Assembly (NCBI RefSeq): GCF_024055795.1
Contig: NZ_JAMXMY010000031.1
Coordinates: 1 to 64,000 of the forward strand
Direction of reading: 5' to 3'
DNA: 64,000 nt
From: Actinoallomurus purpureus
Lineage (GTDB): Bacteria; Actinomycetota; Actinomycetes; Streptosporangiales; Streptosporangiaceae
Every line of letters begins with the position of its first letter. Position 1 is the stretch's first letter. Below, piece by piece: positions 35,536-44,361 of this stretch. The notes below the pieces were generated by a model, which did no database searches, was not told where the DNA came from, and saw only the letters and a list, made by a program, of their open reading frames with translations. A program made the translations under genes and the position numbers.

Positions 35536-35640
35536 TCAGGCGGACTTGGAGTCCACCACTTTGACCTCTACGCAGTTGCCACCCTGACCGCCGCTGCGGA
35601 CAGACTTCTGCCATCCATCGGGGGTTACGTTCTTCGTCAC
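35536..35640 (-). CDS. DUF397 protein (34 residues)
   Basis: Too short for usual gene calling. From GTG 35640 the frame gives a 34-residue product with the DUF397 signature GWQKSVRSGGQGGNCVEVKV and a stop at 35536-35538. The start codon shares one base with the TAG of the XRE gene (TAGTG), so the genes are translationally coupled. DUF397 proteins partner with Scr1-type XRE regulators, acting as the small toxin-like or inhibitor component of the pair in streptomycetes. Confidence 0.88.
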   Translation of the reverse strand: MTKNVTPDGWQKSVRSGGQGGNCVEVKVVDSKSA

Positions 35641-36446
35641 TACAGAGCCTCCATAGCCTCTTCTATTAGAAGCCTGCTCTGCTTCTCCGGCAGAGCAGAT
35701 TGGCCTATCCGGTCGTACACCAGCTCGAACTTCCGGACTTCAGAGAGGGAAGGTACCAGCCTCCCGCCTCCGGGTGCCTCTATGTAGGCGACGTCACCCC
35801 GCTCCCCGGAGATCAGATAGATGCTGCCGTCTGACCCGGCGTGGGCTCCTGCCGTCCTTGGGATCACCCTGAGACCTACATTTGGCCTTGCCGACACCTC
35901 TAGCAGGTATGCGAGCTGATCCCTCATCACCGTGCCGTCACCCACGGGCCAGTCTATGACGGTCTGCGTAAGTACCACCCAGAGAGTAGGAGGACTGTCC
36001 TTGCGCAGGACAGCCTGTCGCTGCATCCGAGTCTTCACCAAGGCGTCCACGTCGGGCGCTCCCGCAGCTTCGATGATGGCTGTGGCGTACTCCGGGGTCT
36101 GTAGCAGTCCCGGTACAACGATCGGCTCGAATGCTTTGATCACTATGGCTTCTGCCTCAAGGTCCATGTACTGCTTGAACCAGTTCGGATCATGACCTAG
36201 ACGGGCATACCTCAGAAGCCTCTGAAAGTGGCCTCCCGTCGTGAAGCGCTCATCTAGCGCTTCGGCCTGCTCGTCCTTGAGGCGTCGCCTACCCGCCTCA
36301 AGGTTTGAAAGGTTTGGAGGACTCGTCTTGATGATCTCGGCTAGCGCATTCTGGGACAGACGGTATTTTTGTCTGTAGAACCGCAGGTCATAGGCCAGCC
36401 AGTTCCAGAGTCCAGCGTCCGGATCAACTAACGGTTTGAATCTCAC
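35640..36446 (-). CDS. XRE-family HTH regulator with DUF5753 (Scr1-like)
   Basis: 268 residues. GTG 36446 has GGAGGTG just upstream; the ATG upstream in frame has none. The N-terminal HTH (about 18-70, YRLSQNALAEIIKTSPPNLSNLEAGRRRL) is followed by the DUF5753 effector domain (PGLLQTPEYATAIIEA, RQAVLRKDSPPTLWVVL, RPNVGLRVIPRTAGAH). This family regulates development or secondary metabolism together with a DUF397 protein. Part of a trio with the divergent HATPase gene. Confidence 0.9.
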   Translation of the reverse strand: MRFKPLVDPDAGLWNWLAYDLRFYRQKYRLSQNALAEIIKTSPPNLSNLEAGRRRLKDEQAEALDERFTTGGHFQRLLRYARLGHDPNWFKQYMDLEAEAIVIKAFEPIVVPGLLQTPEYATAIIEAAGAPDVDALVKTRMQRQAVLRKDSPPTLWVVLTQTVIDWPVGDGTVMRDQLAYLLEVSARPNVGLRVIPRTAGAHAGSDGSIYLISGERGDVAYIEAPGGGRLVPSLSEVRKFELVYDRIGQSALPEKQSRLLIEEAMEAL

Positions 36447-36468
36447 GGCACCTCCTAACCTTTCAAAA

Positions 36469-36478
36469 CTTTCGAAAG
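36469..36478. promoter_or_regulatory. CTTTCGAAAG palindrome in the divergent XRE/HATPase region
   Basis: Perfect 10-bp palindrome 23 bases upstream of the XRE start, with a second CTTTC half-site just beside it. It is a candidate autoregulatory site for the XRE protein. Confidence 0.5.
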
Positions 36479-36547
36479 AGTACCCCACCTCTTCTCGCCG
36501 GTCCAGACTCTCTGTCAACGCTCCTGAACACATCCGGACAGGACCGG

Positions 36548-37030
36548 ATGACGAACGACGCAGAACGGGACCAAGCAGTCTGGAAAAGCCTGAGGTGGGC
36601 AGCCATGGCGAACGTCGTAGCCCGAGAGATAGCTCCTCCCGGAGCCTCCAAGATCATCCTTTCGCCCATTCCTCAGGCGGCTGGCTTCGCCAGGGATATG
36701 ATCAAGCATCGACTGACGTGCATGGGCCGTCCCGATCTCGTCTTCGTGGGCCAGCTCATTGGCTGCGAACTGGTGACCAACGTTCTTAGGCACGTTTACG
36801 GCTACAAGCTCGACGAGGGCATCAAAATCTTTTCCAACTGCCCTAAATTCTGGATCGACATCACGGATCAGGATGGAATTCCGCTCATTGAAGTGTGGGA
36901 TTGGCCCCTTCAGACGCCACAAAAACGCGATTACGATCAGGCTGCGGAACTGATTGATCTAGAGCATTTGATCGAGCGCTACCCGAAAGAGGCGCGCGCA
37001 ATCTTGGAGCGGATCGAGGGTGGCTCATAG
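36548..37030 (+). CDS. HATPase_c (RsbW-like) ATP-binding protein
   Basis: 160 residues. It carries an N-box-like ELVTNVLRHV (about 74-83) of GHKL anti-sigma-factor kinases and the WIDITDQDGIPLIEVWDW segment. It is divergent from the XRE gene with about 100 bases between. HATPase, XRE-DUF5753 and DUF397 genes co-occur widely in actinomycetes; the HATPase may control a sigma factor or act as an ATP-binding partner. GC is lower than the surrounding genes, suggesting a transferred module. Confidence 0.82.
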   Translation: MTNDAERDQAVWKSLRWAAMANVVAREIAPPGASKIILSPIPQAAGFARDMIKHRLTCMGRPDLVFVGQLIGCELVTNVLRHVYGYKLDEGIKIFSNCPKFWIDITDQDGIPLIEVWDWPLQTPQKRDYDQAAELIDLEHLIERYPKEARAILERIEGGS

Positions 37031-37286
37031 ACGTGGGCGCGCGGCACGGGATGGAATCTCGCAAATTTCTTCGACCGGTGCGCGATCCGCCCTATTCCCG
37101 CAGTGCCGTTCAAATCCGTTTGAAGCGGTAGCGGGCAGGGGGGTGGGGGCGCGTCGGCGCGGTTGGGGAAGGCCGCCCGGCGTGGCCCCTGCTTCACACG
37201 TCCCGGTGGCTGAGGCCGGGGCGGGGGGTCGCTGGGGTGCGGGAATGAGGGGCCTGGGGCGGCCTGGTCGATCTTCGTATCCCGAC

Positions 37287-37316
37287 GGGCGGGCGGCGGC
37301 CGATCGCCGCCCGCCC
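37287..37316. terminator. Strong hairpin between convergent genes
   Basis: GGGCGGGCGGCG (37287-37298) and CGCCGCCCGCCC (37305-37316), 12-bp perfect stem, 6-base loop. It lies 28 bases beyond the stop of the beta-propeller gene on the minus strand. The remainder of 37031-37343 shows no gene. Confidence 0.7.
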
Positions 37317-37343
37317 GCGTCGACACACCACATCAACCGATGG

Positions 37344-38684
37344 TCACCGCGCCGCCGCACAGCTGTAGCGGAAGAGCTGCGGAGCCATCGAGGAACTGCC
37401 GGCGTTCGGCACCTCCATGTGCCCGGCCGCCCACACGTTCGTCGCGGAACTGGCGGATACCGACGACAGGGCTGCGGAGTTGGCCGGGGAGCCGCCGGGT
37501 GCGGGCACCGCGGTCCACTTCTGCCCGTCCCAGTGCTCGATGAGGTTGGCGCCCCCGTTACCGGGTGGTGTGGGGCCCCGCCTGTAGGCGCCGACCGCCC
37601 AGGCGTCCGAGGGGGAGATGGCGGCCACCGAGGAGAGCGTGCCGACCGGCGAGTTGCCCGGGACGGGCGCCGGAAGGATCGTCCACTTGGCGCCGTCCCA
37701 GTGCTCCGTCAGCGGCTGTATGCCGTTCGGTCCCCTCCAGGCGCCGACCGCCCACAGATCGTGGGCGGATGTCGCCGACAAGCCGCTGATGGTCCAGTTG
37801 CCGGCGCCCGTGGGCAGGGGCATCGGTACGACGGACCACTTGGCGCCGTCCCAGTGCATGGCGTCCTCACCGCCCTGGATGCCGGCCGCGAGCCAGATGT
37901 CGTTCTTGGCCCGGCCGTACAGCGCGGTGACGACGGGGGTGGCCGCCGCCTGTGCGAGCGGATAGTCGACGTATGTCCAGGACTTACCGTCCCAGTGCTC
38001 CACGAGGCTCGGGTGCAGGCCGCTGCCGCCGGCCGGCCGGGCCACGCTGATCCAGGCGTCCGTGGCCGAGAAGGCGGCGAGGCCGGTCACCGTCCCGCCC
38101 GGATCCTGCTGGGCCGGATAGCTCAGCGCCGGGCTGATCGTCCACCGGCTGCCGTCCCAGTGTTCGACCAGCGGGCTGAAGGGCGCGCTCATGTAATACC
38201 CCGCGGCCCACCCGTCATCGGGCGAATCGAACGTCAGGCTGGTCAGCGTCGCCAGGCCGGCACCCGGATCGAGCGGGACGCTCGAGCTGTGGCTTCGCAC
38301 CCATTTATGTCCGTTATACCGCTCTATGTCGGAGATGTTGTTGCCGGACGGATAGGGAGTCTGCGTCCAGGACCTGTCGGTGGCCGTGATCCAGACGCTG
38401 TGGTCGGACAGGACGTCCACCGCGCCGATCGGGGCACTGGTGTACGTCTGGCCGGAGTTCGAAGTACTCAGGTTGAACGCCTCGGCGTTGTTCGGTGCCT
38501 CGACGGCCGACCAGGTGGCGTGGCACGAACTCGCGGCACTCGCCGCTCGCGACGCCGTGGGCGTGTCCGCCGACACCGCGCCGGCCGGGACGGCGATCAG
38601 AGCGATGCCCAGGGACATCGCGGCGATGGCCGGCCGGGCCGAGGCCCCGGGTTTCCGCCACGGAAGAATCTTCATTCTGAACAT
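37344..38684 (-). CDS. Secreted beta-propeller protein with EHWDG repeats
   Basis: 446 residues from ATG 38684. Signal peptide to about residue 39 (PAGAVSA). The mature part has six repeats of about 55 residues ending in motifs such as VEHWDGSRW, VEHWDGKSW, MHWDGAKW, TEHWDGAKW and IEHWDGQKW, each preceded by (S/A)xxDxWAVG. Such blades form kelch/WD-like propellers that bind ligands. No catalytic site. It is the last of three consecutive minus-strand genes for secreted proteins. Confidence 0.85.
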   Translation of the reverse strand: MFRMKILPWRKPGASARPAIAAMSLGIALIAVPAGAVSADTPTASRAASAASSCHATWSAVEAPNNAEAFNLSTSNSGQTYTSAPIGAVDVLSDHSVWITATDRSWTQTPYPSGNNISDIERYNGHKWVRSHSSSVPLDPGAGLATLTSLTFDSPDDGWAAGYYMSAPFSPLVEHWDGSRWTISPALSYPAQQDPGGTVTGLAAFSATDAWISVARPAGGSGLHPSLVEHWDGKSWTYVDYPLAQAAATPVVTALYGRAKNDIWLAAGIQGGEDAMHWDGAKWSVVPMPLPTGAGNWTISGLSATSAHDLWAVGAWRGPNGIQPLTEHWDGAKWTILPAPVPGNSPVGTLSSVAAISPSDAWAVGAYRRGPTPPGNGGANLIEHWDGQKWTAVPAPGGSPANSAALSSVSASSATNVWAAGHMEVPNAGSSSMAPQLFRYSCAAAR

Positions 38685-38707
38685 CTGGCGCCTTTTCGTT
38701 CGGATGC

Positions 38708-39937
38708 CTAGAAGGCGTCTGTGCCGTTGGGGGTGCCGAGTCCGGTCGGACCGTCGTAGCCGCGCCCGGCCGTGCAGAGATAGGCCGGGTAGCAGCTCGC
38801 ATTGGTGCCGCTCATGACATCGAAGAGCCGCGTGCGATGGGCGTAGGGGTAGGCCGCGGCGTTCACCGTCGCAGCGTTTCCGGCGAGGGCGTAGACGGCA
38901 GCGATGATCGGTGACGATGCGCTCGTTCCGCCCACGGTGACCCACCCGCCGACGCCGTAGGTGTCATAGACCGCGACACCCGTGAAGGGATCGGCCACGG
39001 CGGCCACGTCCGCCACCGTGCGGTGCGTGCAGACCTTGTCGGTCTGCCAAGCGGGCTTGGCGATCTGGGTGGAGCATCCGCTGCCGGCTCCCCACCAGGC
39101 GGTCTCCTGCCATCCCCGCGCGTTGTCCGCGGGCCACAGCGTCGTCCCGCCGACCGCGATCACGTGCGCGGACGCGGCCGGATAGCCCACGCCGAGCCCG
39201 GAGTCACCCGATGACGCGGTGATGGCGATGCCCGGGTGGTCGAAGTGGCCCTCCATATGGGCCACCCCCACGTACTCGGGTTCGCCGTAACTGTTCGAGA
39301 TGGCGTTCGCGTGCAGCTTGGCGGCGGTGTCCACCGAGGCCCCCAGGCTCTCCTCCTGGTTGTCGTCGGCCTCGACCAGCAGGATGTGACAGTTCGGGCA
39401 GATGGCCGAGGCCATCTGGACGTCCAGCGATTCCTCCAGGGCCCACCCGCTGTCGGGCGACGGGAGCGGTGTGGCGGCGCCTCGCTGGTTGACCTTGTGG
39501 AAGCAGCCGTTGGCCTCCGTACAGGGCGGCAGTCCGTACTGGTGCCGGTAGACCGCCAGGTCGGCCTCGGCGTTCGGGTCGTCGAACGCGTCGACGATCC
39601 CGATGGTCTGTCCGGTGCCTCCCTTCGCCGCCGACGCGAGGCGGTATGCGGCCTGCAGGTCCGCGGGCCCGTATCCGGCCGGGCTCGTCGTGGTCAGAGC
39701 CGGTCCGGCGGGTCCCGAGGTGCGCACCACCGCCATGCAGCTCGGGTGCCCCGGCGAGGGCGTGCCGCACGCGTTACGTGCCGAAGGGGCCGGAGCGGTG
39801 GCAGCGGTCGCGTCCGCAGGCCGGGGGCCGGTGTCGGCGCGCGTGCTGCCGCCGGCGAGCAGGGCCGCCGCGCAGACGGCCGCGCCCAGCAGGGCGCCGC
39901 TGTGCCGTGTGCGACGTGGGGATCGGCGTCGGTTCAT
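38708..39937 (-). CDS. S53-family serine-carboxyl peptidase (sedolisin), secreted
   Basis: 409 residues from ATG 39937, with GAGGAG 7 bases upstream. Signal segment to about residue 33. Catalytic E168 and D172 in LEESLDVQMA and Ser339 in GGTSASSP, plus D245 in SSGDSG. The usual large S53 pro-domain of about 180 residues is missing: only about 80 residues lie between signal and catalytic domain. S53 peptidases are acid-active exopeptidases or endopeptidases. Neighbours are a propeller and a pro-region protein. Confidence 0.88.
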   Translation of the reverse strand: MNRRRSPRRTRHSGALLGAAVCAAALLAGGSTRADTGPRPADATAATAPAPSARNACGTPSPGHPSCMAVVRTSGPAGPALTTTSPAGYGPADLQAAYRLASAAKGGTGQTIGIVDAFDDPNAEADLAVYRHQYGLPPCTEANGCFHKVNQRGAATPLPSPDSGWALEESLDVQMASAICPNCHILLVEADDNQEESLGASVDTAAKLHANAISNSYGEPEYVGVAHMEGHFDHPGIAITASSGDSGLGVGYPAASAHVIAVGGTTLWPADNARGWQETAWWGAGSGCSTQIAKPAWQTDKVCTHRTVADVAAVADPFTGVAVYDTYGVGGWVTVGGTSASSPIIAAVYALAGNAATVNAAAYPYAHRTRLFDVMSGTNASCYPAYLCTAGRGYDGPTGLGTPNGTDAF

Positions 39938-39948
39938 CGGGGATCTCC

Positions 39949-42492
39949 TCACCGGCCGTGGGACCGGGCGTTGCCGGCGGCCGTGGTCGGCAGCGCGTAG
40001 GCGCGGGTGATCGTCTGTGACAGCGCACTTCCGGAGGTGTCCGACAACCGGGTCCGGAGTGAGACGTAACCGGTGGATTTCCCGCCCGCGGGCGGACCGG
40101 CGGGCACTGTCACCACGAAGCCGCCGTGGTCTGCCCGCACGTCACTGACGGCGGTCCAGGTCGCTCCGTCATCGAAGGAGACCTCGACCGCCGCCTTCGT
40201 CACCGGCGAGGCATTCGTCTCATGCGCCTGGTGGTAGCCGGTGAGCCGGAACGTCTCCGGCCGGTCCGCCGGCGCCCGGCCCGACTGGTCGACGTCGAGG
40301 TCGTAGCCCGCGAAGACCAGCGGGAGCAGCGAACATCCGCGGGTGACGTCCGGACCGCAGTACTCGAACGACGGGATCTTGTCCGGCCGGTCAGGGCGCC
40401 GTGACGTGAACGTCCACGCCGATTCCACCGTGGAATCCAGTGGCGACCCGGTCGGGGCGGGATGCGTGACCCAATCGATCTTGTACGAGGCGCTGCCCGG
40501 GAGCATCGGGAAGATGCCGCCGGAGCGCGGCTGTTCCTGCGTCAGCACGTCGTCGCGGTAGAACTTCAGGTCCTCGCCGGACCTCGGGAGATACGCCCAG
40601 TGGCCCGCCGCGTCGCCGTAGTCGGTGACGTCGAAGAGCATGATGTCGTCCTGCCGGCACACCGGGCACATGAAGCCGTGTCCGTCGCCGGCGGGACTGG
40701 GAGCCACCAGTCCGGACTCGGCCGTGGGAGTGGGCACCAGCGGGCCCCGCAGCCAGCTCTCGCTCGTCTGCCGGCCGGGCTCGTACGCGCGGGCGGTGCC
40801 GACGACCGACGCCGCGGCGTCGCCCACGTCGTCGAAGACGGCGGGTTGCCAGACCGGCGAACCCGCGCCGCCGAAGTAGTTGGTGCGCGTCCCTGGAAGA
40901 GCGAAGTTGTACACGCTGAGGTAGGCGTCGTAGGGGCTCCAGGAGTGATGGGGTGAGAAGAACTCGGCCCCCTGCCCCGGCCGGTCAGCGGAATAGTTCT
41001 CCTGGACCGTGGCGAGGTCGTCGGCACCGAGGTCGTGATCGAGCCGTGTCGGCACGCCTTCGTCATCGGCGTAGTCCAGGTAGTAGGCGTAGGCGGGATT
41101 CGCGCCGAAACCCCGCCCCGGTGGCTCGAGCAACCACGAGTCCGCGAAGTGAAGCGCCCCCACACCGTGTGCGCCGGTCGGCGTCGCGAAGGCGCGCAGA
41201 TCCGGGTACTCCTGCCCGGGCCCGAACACCTGCAGCAGCTCGGACCGGCCGAACCCGAGAACGGTACCCGCGAACGCCCGGCCGTCGGCCCCCTCGCGTG
41301 TGTAGCTGAGGCCGACCATCCCCGTCTCGGCCGGCCGGGGCGTCGTGATCGTCATCGGCTTGGCGGTACGCGCGTCGGCGGTCACCGCCCGGTCCCGGCG
41401 GACGGCGACGTCGGGCAGCGCCACGAACGTCGAGGTCTGGAACAACGACGAGGCGACCGGCGTCCCGACGAACGCCTCGATGCTGTACCGGCCGGCCGGC
41501 ACGCTCAAGGCGACCGGCTGGCCGGGCCCCACCCAGCTGACGCTCCAGTAGTGCCGCAGGTCGTCCAGGTTCTGGACGTCGATCCGCGCATAGCCCGGCT
41601 GACCGTCCCGCTCGATGGCGTCGATCGTCAGCGTGTACAGCCGGACCCCGTTCGTCGCGGACTCACCGCCGTCCGGCGTGCCGCCCACCGTGGCCGGCGG
41701 TGCCGCCTGGCCGCCTGCCGGCCGGCCGGCAGGTGGGGCGGCCTCTCCGGACGCCGGGAGGAGCGGTCCCTGCCCGGGCATGGCGAGCGAGACGGCGTTC
41801 ACCTCGTCCAGGCCACCGGCCTTCCCGGTGACCCTGGCCGACACGCGCCCTGCGGGGACATGCCGGTCGGCGGCGAACCTGGATGCCAGAGCCGCGCCGA
41901 ACGCCGTGGCCCGCGACTTGTCGACGGTGCCCGAGGTCGTCCTCCCCTTGATGGGGGCGGTGACTCCCGGCGCGGCGACCGGATGCCGATCCGCCTTCCA
42001 GCCGACCGTGACCGGGATCGCCTTCTGACGTGCGTCGTCGAAGCCGAGCCGGGTCAGCAGGCTGACGTCGAACAACCGCTGATCGAGCAGCGTTCCCAGG
42101 TACGGACCCGCGTCACGCGGCACCACGTACAGGTCGCCGCCCACGGTGAACGTGTCGACCAGGGGCACGGCACCCGACGCGCTCGGGGTGACGGAGACCT
42201 GTTGGTGACCTGCGGCGCCGTTGACGTGAACGCGCTCGCCGGTGATCAGTGTCACGACCGTACCGCCGCGACCGCCGGCGGTCGCGGCGATCTGGGCCGT
42301 GGACGCCGGCGGCAGCGCGCTCAGCGGGCCGGCCGGGTCGACCGGTGGGGTCTTCCCGCCCGAGAGGGCCGCCGCGGAACCACCCGCACATCCCAGGAGT
42401 GCCGCCGCGAGCGCGGCGGAGAGCAACCAGCCCCTCTTCCAGCGTCTCGTCGGTCTCGGCGCCGTGGGCCCAGGGGGTTCTGACCAGTGCAT
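39949..42492 (-). CDS. Large secreted protein with subtilase-type pro-region but no catalytic domain
   Basis: 847 residues from ATG 42492. The N-terminus has a lipobox-like LLGC (32-35). Residues about 78-160 (VVTLITGERVHV, then DLYVVPRDAGPYLGTLLDQRLFDVSLL) match the pro-region that precedes the catalytic domain in large actinomycete S8 peptidases. The domain with D, H and S does not follow; instead there is a Gly/Pro-rich linker, then YTLTIDAIERDGQPGYARID, SVPAGRYSIEAFVG and beta-rich modules resembling the C-terminal domains of the same proteases. A CPVC motif is in HGFMCPVCRQDD. Probably a non-catalytic relative, perhaps an inhibitor or binding protein. Confidence 0.7.
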   Translation of the reverse strand: MHWSEPPGPTAPRPTRRWKRGWLLSAALAAALLGCAGGSAAALSGGKTPPVDPAGPLSALPPASTAQIAATAGGRGGTVVTLITGERVHVNGAAGHQQVSVTPSASGAVPLVDTFTVGGDLYVVPRDAGPYLGTLLDQRLFDVSLLTRLGFDDARQKAIPVTVGWKADRHPVAAPGVTAPIKGRTTSGTVDKSRATAFGAALASRFAADRHVPAGRVSARVTGKAGGLDEVNAVSLAMPGQGPLLPASGEAAPPAGRPAGGQAAPPATVGGTPDGGESATNGVRLYTLTIDAIERDGQPGYARIDVQNLDDLRHYWSVSWVGPGQPVALSVPAGRYSIEAFVGTPVASSLFQTSTFVALPDVAVRRDRAVTADARTAKPMTITTPRPAETGMVGLSYTREGADGRAFAGTVLGFGRSELLQVFGPGQEYPDLRAFATPTGAHGVGALHFADSWLLEPPGRGFGANPAYAYYLDYADDEGVPTRLDHDLGADDLATVQENYSADRPGQGAEFFSPHHSWSPYDAYLSVYNFALPGTRTNYFGGAGSPVWQPAVFDDVGDAAASVVGTARAYEPGRQTSESWLRGPLVPTPTAESGLVAPSPAGDGHGFMCPVCRQDDIMLFDVTDYGDAAGHWAYLPRSGEDLKFYRDDVLTQEQPRSGGIFPMLPGSASYKIDWVTHPAPTGSPLDSTVESAWTFTSRRPDRPDKIPSFEYCGPDVTRGCSLLPLVFAGYDLDVDQSGRAPADRPETFRLTGYHQAHETNASPVTKAAVEVSFDDGATWTAVSDVRADHGGFVVTVPAGPPAGGKSTGYVSLRTRLSDTSGSALSQTITRAYALPTTAAGNARSHGR

Positions 42493-42636
42493 GAAGGGTG
42501 ACTCCTTACCGCGCCCGATCGGTGCCCCCGCCCGCCGGTGACGACCATGATCATCTGCAGGATGTACCGGAGATCCGGCAATTGGAAGATCTTGGTGTGG
42601 CGAAGATGTGCCGACGACGCCTTCCCGCCAGTCCCG

Positions 42637-42721
42637 CACCGCCTACCCGGCCGGTGCACCAGACGACGAATTCACCGGGACCGTCATCGACAAGCCCCAC
42701 AGCCGTCTGATGATCAGTTGG
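42637..42721 (+). pseudogene. Duplicated fragment of an FxLD-system methyltransferase C-terminus
   Basis: 85 bases, 80 identical to 43734-43818, encoding the end TAYPAGAPDDEFTGTVIDK... in the usual frame. The sequence stops matching after the W of LMISW. No start, no upstream domain: a remnant. Confidence 0.75.
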
Positions 42722-42764
42722 GTGATATCACCGCACGGCTCCCTCGGCTAGCCCGTGTCCAGAC

Positions 42765-42804
42765 GGCCCGCCGCGTGCTCGTTGTGTCGGGCACGCGGCG
42801 GGCC
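42765..42804. terminator. 14-bp stem hairpin behind an aldehyde-dehydrogenase remnant
   Basis: GGCCCGCCGCGTGC (42765-42778) and GCACGCGGCGGGCC (42791-42804), loop of 12. It resembles the GGCCCGCCG.../...CGGCGGGCC hairpin behind the intact aldehyde dehydrogenase (51189-51216), supporting an origin as gene end plus terminator. Confidence 0.6.
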
Positions 42805-42815
42805 GGTACCCGGTA

Positions 42816-42912
42816 CACGTCGAATTCGACGCCTGGGCGAGCGCCAGTTCGCCGGAGTAGTTGATCGTGTTGGTCGCCCGGCGAATGTAGGCGAGATATT
42901 CCTGCTCGGCTT
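42816..42912 (-). pseudogene. C-terminal remnant of an aldehyde dehydrogenase
   Basis: The minus strand reads AYIRRATNTINYSGELALAQ, the same as the end of the intact dehydrogenase at 51227 (YMRRATNTINYSGELPLAQ), with most bases identical over about 75 positions. A missing base near 42831 then breaks the final GVEFDV. Only the last 30 codons survive. Confidence 0.8.
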
Positions 42913-43066
42913 CGACGACCTGGAGTGGACCACGTTGGTGCGCCCCCGGATCTCGGTCGTCGTGCAGCACTCGTACGACATGGGGCGCGCGGCAGCCGAG
43001 CACTGTTCGCCCAAATGGGCCGATCCGGCGCTCCGGGCGAAAACGGCCGAGGCCGCCGCACCGTAG
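42897..43066 (+). pseudogene. C-terminal remnant of a LacI-family regulator
   Basis: The plus strand reads IFLLGFDDLEWTTLVRPRIS and VVVQHSYDMGRAAAE, the conserved sensor-domain end of LacI regulators, then a non-homologous tail to a stop at 43064-43066. No start and no DNA-binding domain. The first bases overlap the aldehyde-dehydrogenase remnant. Confidence 0.7.
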
Positions 43067-43545
43067 TCCCGGCCCGCTTCCTCGACCGCGAGAGCGTCAC
43101 GGCGGCGCGCTGACCCCGCGCCGGTCCTGCCATGCCACACGGTCGCGAACCCGCCGCAGCGCACTGTGTGATCAGGGCAAAGTGCCGTACCGAGGTGATG
43201 CTCTCCTTTGCGTGGTGTGCAGCAGCGGCTCTCACGAGCGCCGATGGCTTTAAAGGGGTCGGCGATCTCGGGCTCGCTCCCCCTCTGACCTGCGCTCATC
43301 ACGACGCCACGCCTGTCACCAGCGGAAACTCGTACACCACCCCCGTGGACGCAACCTGGCGGCTGGTCGAGGCGCTTGATCCCGACGAGCTGACCCGCGC
43401 GGTCATCCAAGCGCGGACGTGGCCATGGCCGGCACGTCGATGTGGGTGAAGCGGTTTCATCGAGGTTCTTCGTCGTCGGAAGTACCAAAGGTCTAGACGA
43501 TCACACGGCCCGGCCAACCGCAGCGACGGGACGCAGGGGAGCCCG

Positions 43546-43824
43546 GTGCCCGTGGCCTATGTTGTCGCGGTCCACGACCGCGGCACCCTGGCGTACGTCA
43601 CCCGCCGCGGGCTCGACGACGACACCGCCGAGCTCGGTGTGACCGCCCACGGCACGGACAGCCGACGCCTCGCGGACCGGCTCGCCGAACCGCTCCGCTT
43701 GTGGGACCGGCAGCACCCCACCCAGCCTGCCATCACCGCCTACCCGGTCGGCGCACCAGACGACGAACTTACCGGGACCGTCATCGACAAGCCCCACAGC
43801 CGTCTGGTGATCAGTTGGCCCTGA
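43546..43824 (+). pseudogene. C-terminal part of an FxLD-system protein methyltransferase
   Basis: 92 codons: PVAYVVAVHDRGTLAYVTRR, then LGVTAHGTDSRRLADRLAEPLRLWDR, then AITAYPVGAPDDELTGTVIDK and HSRLVISWP. This is the C-terminal region of the isoaspartate-methyltransferase-like enzyme of FxLD lanthipeptide clusters. The SAM-binding N-terminal domain is not upstream in any frame, so the gene is a remnant unless translated from 43546 as a stand-alone domain. Confidence 0.7.
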
Positions 43825-44361
43825 CACGAGATTCCTGTGGGCATCAGCGTGCCGCGCGTGGCCTTCACCGAGCGTTCTGCCCGCCCTCGGCTCAGTTCGT
43901 CGGCCGCCCGTTCCAGCACGGTGACCGGCCGACCCACCCGGCGAAGCCCGACCACCGCCGCGAGCCCCCCGACCCCTCCGGATGTCGCCCCGGCCTCGCC
44001 ACGGTCGCCACCGTGCAGAACTCTCGGAGAACACCCCTGCGGCGAGCCGAATTGCCCCACTACGTCCCATTAACGGGATGACCCCCGCGGCGTTCACCGA
44101 GCTTTCAGCACACCGGACCGCGCCGGCGGCAGCCCGATTCGCAGCCTTCGCGCGCCAGCTCGCTGGATCGCCATGGCCTTGAGCAATCAAGATCGCGAGT
44201 AGTGCGACAGCCTCAAGAGCGCACCGATCGCCAATGATCAACGCTGCATGGGTCCAACTGCCACCAAAGCAGCCTCGCCGGGCAGCCCAAGGCCGCTGCG
44301 TCTTGAGTGAGGTCTCTTCGGCCGAACCACGCCTGAGCAATCGTCAATACCTGTGGATCAA
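43825..44361. other. Gene-free stretch (537 bp)
   Basis: Follows the methyltransferase remnant. Short frames on both strands lack codon bias and ribosome sites. Nothing recognised, apart from the 3'-flank of the LLM oxidoreductase gene. Confidence 0.5.

Noticed and set aside
35520-35545. GGTTTGAATC resembling the T-arm of a tRNA
   Set aside because: No acceptor stem, anticodon arm or CCA-compatible pairing around it.
42560-43830. A functional FxLD lanthipeptide cluster
   Set aside because: Only C-terminal pieces of the methyltransferase are present; no dehydratase, cyclase or FxLD precursor.
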